Shown here piece after piece: positions 16,199 through 18,555 of a DNA stretch of 18,555 nucleotides (position 1 is the stretch's first letter; each line of letters starts with the position of its first letter). The stretch is from an uncultured Synergistaceae bacterium (lineage in GTDB: Bacteria > Synergistota > Synergistia > Synergistales > Aminobacteriaceae). The DNA is taken from contig CALMZW010000189.1 in assembly GCA_937870605.1 (NCBI GenBank), positions 1 through 18,555 of the forward strand, read 5' to 3'. The position numbers were made by a program, and so were the translations under genes. The notes under the pieces were generated by a model. That model saw only the letters and a program-made list of their open reading frames with translations, searched no databases and was not told the DNA's origin.

Positions 16199-16996
16199 TC
16201 ACGCTTCCCGTGCGGCTTCCCTGATGTGGGAAGCGAAAAGCTCCGGGATTCCGTCGAGGTCTCCGAGGCCCTTCAGAAGCGCGTTCACGGAATACCCCCC
16301 CTTCGAGAGGACGGAGAGCCACGACCCGGGATCGTCCGGCGCGGCCATGTCGTTTTTCGCGTGCCCTCCGGCGACGAGCATGAACGGCGCGAGCGTCACC
16401 TTCGTCGGTTTCAGGGACGCCAGCCGTCGCTTCACCTCGTCGAGGCCGGGACGCCCCCGGATGGTTCCGATCACGAACGGGAGGCCCTCGTCGTCGAACA
16501 GGAGCTGAAGTCGCGCGTAGGCGGAGGCGGCGGAAGCGCGTGAGCCGTGTCCCACGAAGACCACGACGCCTCTGCCCTCGGCAAGTCCGCCGTATTCCTT
16601 CCGCAACAGCGCTGCGATCTTCCCGGAGTCCTCCCGGGTCTCGAGCAGCGGCGCGCCGAGATGCAGCGACGAAAAGGCGTGCGCCCCGCCGGCGCCCCTC
16701 AGGGAGCGCACGACGGAGGCGACCCGGTCGTATTCCTCCCCTGCGATGACGTGCAGCGGCTGGACCGTCGCCCGGGAGATCCCGTCGTCCCGCATCTTCG
16801 CGAGCGCGACCGGCGGGGAATCGAAGGCGATTCCTTCTTCCTTCAGCGCCGCGCGGCGAACGGCGTCCGACGTGAGCGAGAGGCGGACATCCGCCCCGGG
16901 AAACGCCCTCTTCACGCCGTCCACGATCTTCGCGATCGCCCCGCGCGCATCGGGTTCCGACGTTCCGACGGCTGCGAGAAGAATGCCTTCTTTCAT
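16199..16996 (-). CDS. cbiK: sirohydrochlorin cobaltochelatase CbiK
   Basis: A 265-residue chelatase inserting cobalt into sirohydrochlorin in the anaerobic cobalamin route. It starts MKEGILLAAVGTS, like other CbiK proteins. Conserved segments are PLHVIAGEEYD (PTHxxxGxEY in relatives), VVFVGHGSRA with one metal-ligand His, and VAGGHAKNDMA with the second; DDPGSW follows as expected. There is no signal peptide, so it is cytoplasmic. ATG 16996 was chosen for its match to the family N-terminus, with AAAGGGG about 10 nt before it; an in-frame ATG at 17077 adds an Arg-rich stretch without a ribosome site. It lies 139 nt downstream of the FMN-barrel gene on the same strand and may be co-transcribed with it. 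It faces hemB, consistent with a shared pathway. Confidence 0.95.
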   Translation of the reverse strand: MKEGILLAAVGTSEPDARGAIAKIVDGVKRAFPGADVRLSLTSDAVRRAALKEEGIAFDSPPVALAKMRDDGISRATVQPLHVIAGEEYDRVASVVRSLRGAGGAHAFSSLHLGAPLLETREDSGKIAALLRKEYGGLAEGRGVVVFVGHGSRASAASAYARLQLLFDDEGLPFVIGTIRGRPGLDEVKRRLASLKPTKVTLAPFMLVAGGHAKNDMAAPDDPGSWLSVLSKGGYSVNALLKGLGDLDGIPELFASHIREAAREA

Positions 16997-17135
16997 CTTT
17001 GCCGCACCCCTTTCCGACGCGACCGAGGCGAGATCCGACACAAACAACCGGCGCAAACGCAGCGCCGCTGCACCCATCGTCCTGTTCGCCCTTTTCTCCG
17101 TCGGCGCGCCGGTTCGCTCTGCCTCCGGGGAAAGC

Positions 17136-17513
17136 CTACAGGAGCTTCTTCGAACCCGACCAGACCTCTTCCGCCTTCACCGCCGTCGCCGCGCGCCCGG
17201 GGTGTTTCGCGGGGTTCCACGTCTTCATGTCGTCGAAGACCGGGCCTTCGGTGAGATACTCGATGGTTCCCTTTATCTGGAACGCCTCGCCGGTCTCGGT
17301 CATGAAGAGAACGCTCCCCTTGCTTCCCGCGAGGATGTTCTTCCGGGTCTTGTCGAAATAGTTGTCCGCGATCACGATCGTCTCATCGTCGTACCGGCTC
17401 ACGCAGGTGGCGTAAATGGCGTTCGGCGTTCCATCCGCGGCCGCCGTCGCGAGGATGACGGCTCCCTTTCTGTTCGTCCAGGCTTTTCGGACGTCTTCCG
17501 GAATTGTCGGCAT
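17136..17513 (-). CDS. pyridoxamine 5'-phosphate oxidase-like FMN-binding split-barrel protein
   Basis: A 125-residue protein of the small PNPOx-like split-barrel type. The pattern RKGAVILATAAADGTPNAIYATCVSR (15-40), followed by DDETIVIADNYFDKTRKNI and then GEAFQIKGTIEYLTEG, matches short FMN- or flavin-binding barrel proteins. It is probably a cytoplasmic homodimer. True PdxH function is unlikely because the protein is too short and lacks the extra C-terminal region; the substrate is unknown. AAGGAGG lies 5 nt before ATG 17513. Its leader contains a perfect inverted repeat just upstream of the ribosome site. The promoter region is shared with the divergent patatin gene. Confidence 0.87.
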   Translation of the reverse strand: MPTIPEDVRKAWTNRKGAVILATAAADGTPNAIYATCVSRYDDETIVIADNYFDKTRKNILAGSKGSVLFMTETGEAFQIKGTIEYLTEGPVFDDMKTWNPAKHPGRAATAVKAEEVWSGSKKLL

Positions 17514-17530
17514 GTGGTCCTCCTTGGTTT

Positions 17531-17547
17531 TTCGGGATCTTCCCGAA
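17531..17547. repeat. perfect inverted repeat in the leader of the FMN-barrel gene
   Basis: TTCGGGA and TCCCGAA flank a 3-nt centre. The repeat sits about 6 nt before the ribosome-binding site on the minus strand and after the predicted transcription start. It could be a repressor operator or an mRNA hairpin that affects translation. Confidence 0.6.
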
Positions 17548-17574
17548 AGTACGGCGCGCGTCGCCGCACGACGG

Positions 17575-17603
17575 AGCATATCACCGGGACGGCGCCGGGA
17601 CAA
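17575..17603 (-). promoter_or_regulatory. promoter for the FMN-barrel gene (possibly also cbiK)
   Basis: On the minus strand TTGTCC (17603-17598) is 17 nt from TATGCT (17580-17575), with TG one base before the -10 box (extended -10). The leader would be about 55 nt and contains the 17531-17547 inverted repeat. Confidence 0.5.
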
Positions 17604-17621
17604 CACCGGCCGGAGGACGAA

Positions 17622-17650
17622 TTGACGTCCGCGCGGGGAACCCCCAGAAT
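17622..17650 (+). promoter_or_regulatory. promoter for the patatin-like gene
   Basis: TTGACG (17622-17627) is 17 nt from CAGAAT (17645-17650). The -35 is a five-of-six match and the -10 a four-of-six match. The start codon follows 30 nt later. It is divergent from the promoter at 17575-17603, and the two -35 boxes are only 18 nt apart, so one regulator could affect both. Confidence 0.5.
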
Positions 17651-17680
17651 GGGGAAAACGTCTGAGGGGGGCCGGAACGA

Positions 17681-18555
17681 ATGGAAAAACGCGACACGTC
17701 GCAAAAAACGGGAATAGCGCTCGGCAGCGGCGCGGCCCGGGGGATGGCGCACATCGGCGTCCTCCGCGCCCTCGAGGACGCGGGACAAAAGCCCGGATTC
17801 GTGGCGGGAACGAGCATCGGCGCGCTGGTCGGGGGCGTGTACGCGGCGGGGAAGCTCGACGAGCTGACGGACATCGTCCTGGCCCTCGACTGGAAACAGG
17901 CGGCCTCCTTCTTCCTCGAGGCGTCCTTTCCCCGCTCCGGCCTGATCGAGGGGAACAAGGTTACGGAGTTCCTCGCGAAGATCCTCGGGAGGCGCAAGAT
18001 CCGCGACCTGCCGATTCCCTTCCGGGCGGTCGCGACGGAGATCACGAGCGGGCGAGAGGTCGTCATCGACGACGGCGACCTCGTCGACGCGATCCGCGCG
18101 AGCATCTCCGTGCCCGGCGTCTTCTCGCCCGCGGAGCGGGGCGGCGGCCTTCTCGTCGACGGCGGACTCGTCGATCCCGTGCCTGTCGGCGTCTGTCGTG
18201 CGATGGGCGCGGAACGGGTCATCGCCGTCGACCTCAACCTCGGGCGCGTCCGGGACACGCGGCCGGCGATCGGCGCGGCCGGGAAAAAGAAGATCGCGAA
18301 ACTTGCGGGAATCGACGCGAACGAGCTGTTCGACTGGGTGGAGCGGAATACGAAACGGCTCAGCGTCGGCCTGCCGGACCCGGTGAAGGCATGGATGGAG
18401 CGGCGGTCCGCGCCCAGCATCTTCGACGTCCTGGGCAATTCCCTGCGGATCATGGAAGCGCAGATTTCCGCGACGCGGCTGGAGATCGATCGTCCCGACC
18501 TGCTGATCCGGCCCGAAGTCGGCGACATCGGCTTCATGGAGTTCTTCCGCGCGGA
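17681..18555 (+). CDS. patatin-like phospholipase (RssA-like), cut by the window edge
   Basis: The frame from ATG 17681 is open to the right edge (291 codons, no stop), so the C-terminus is missing. The protein starts MEKRDTSQKTGIALGSGAAR. The oxyanion loop is GSGAARG (residues 16-22), the serine lipase elbow is GTSIG (43-47), and the catalytic Asp is in VDGGLVDPVP. This Ser-Asp dyad layout defines the bacterial patatin family of lipid acyl hydrolases, here of the short RssA-like type without a signal peptide, so probably cytoplasmic or membrane-associated. GAGGGGGG lies about 10 nt before the start. Natural substrates are unknown. It diverges from the FMN-barrel gene across a 167-nt promoter region. 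Confidence 0.93.
   Translation, partial: MEKRDTSQKTGIALGSGAARGMAHIGVLRALEDAGQKPGFVAGTSIGALVGGVYAAGKLDELTDIVLALDWKQAASFFLEASFPRSGLIEGNKVTEFLAKILGRRKIRDLPIPFRAVATEITSGREVVIDDGDLVDAIRASISVPGVFSPAERGGGLLVDGGLVDPVPVGVCRAMGAERVIAVDLNLGRVRDTRPAIGAAGKKKIAKLAGIDANELFDWVERNTKRLSVGLPDPVKAWMERRSAPSIFDVLGNSLRIMEAQISATRLEIDRPDLLIRPEVGDIGFMEFFRA

Noticed and set aside
16997..17077. 27-residue N-terminal extension of CbiK from ATG 17077
   Set aside because: No ribosome site precedes it, the added residues are Arg/Ala-rich without a hydrophobic signal, and the family starts at the position used.
17102..17111. 10-bp palindrome CGGCGCGCCG downstream of the FMN-barrel gene
   Set aside because: Palindromes of G and C are common by chance in this DNA. 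There is no T tract or second copy, so it is not called a terminator or operator.

Overview
The window is GC-rich DNA, with short AT-richer stretches only in the intergenic promoters, from a bacterium with an outer membrane: it encodes a TolC-type outer-membrane channel, a periplasmic adaptor and a secreted hydrolase. A high-GC anaerobic diderm such as Synergistota fits the fused CobA-HemD enzyme, the anaerobic-type cobaltochelatase CbiK, the split MacB-like transporter and the GTG starts. Desulfovibrio-like or Negativicutes relatives cannot be excluded. This placement is inference from gene content, not a sequence match. I see 17 protein genes, one of them cut by the right edge. I see no rRNA, tRNA, CRISPR array, insertion sequence, transposase, integrase or att-like repeat, so this looks like ordinary chromosome rather than a mobile island.

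Layout from left to right: an Lrp/AsnC regulator and a LysE-family exporter form a small operon (124-1228). Next is a large secreted protein joining an Ntn amidase of the choloylglycine hydrolase type to a DUF3089 alpha/beta hydrolase (1354-3294). A perfect hairpin terminator separates it from three leftward genes: an uncharacterised polytopic membrane protein, ftsH, and a small unknown protein (3391-6900). Rightward again, a four-gene efflux operon (TolC-like channel, MacA-like adaptor, MacB-like ATPase, MacB-like permease; 7208-11734) has overlapping or nearly touching genes and ends at a hairpin terminator. A two-domain GNAT acetyltransferase follows (11897-12754). Then comes a tightly coupled tetrapyrrole operon, hemC - cobA/hemD fusion - hemB (12799-16180), with ATGA overlaps at both internal junctions. 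It converges on leftward cbiK, which lies downstream of a small FMN-barrel protein. A divergent promoter region separates that protein from a patatin-like phospholipase that runs off the right edge.

Together the hem/cob genes convert 5-aminolevulinate to porphobilinogen (HemB), hydroxymethylbilane (HemC), uroporphyrinogen III (HemD domain) and precorrin-2 (CobA domain). After oxidation, CbiK would insert cobalt into sirohydrochlorin. The local set therefore points to cobalamin or siroheme rather than protoheme. The genes making 5-aminolevulinate and the precorrin-2 dehydrogenase are not in the window.

No wholly new multi-gene system is evident. The most unusual items are the Ntn-amidase/DUF3089 double hydrolase, a HemC in which conserved active-region lysines are replaced by cysteine or isoleucine and which carries nine cysteines, an FtsH whose pore-loop aromatic residue is isoleucine, and two uncharacterised conserved-looking proteins flanking ftsH.
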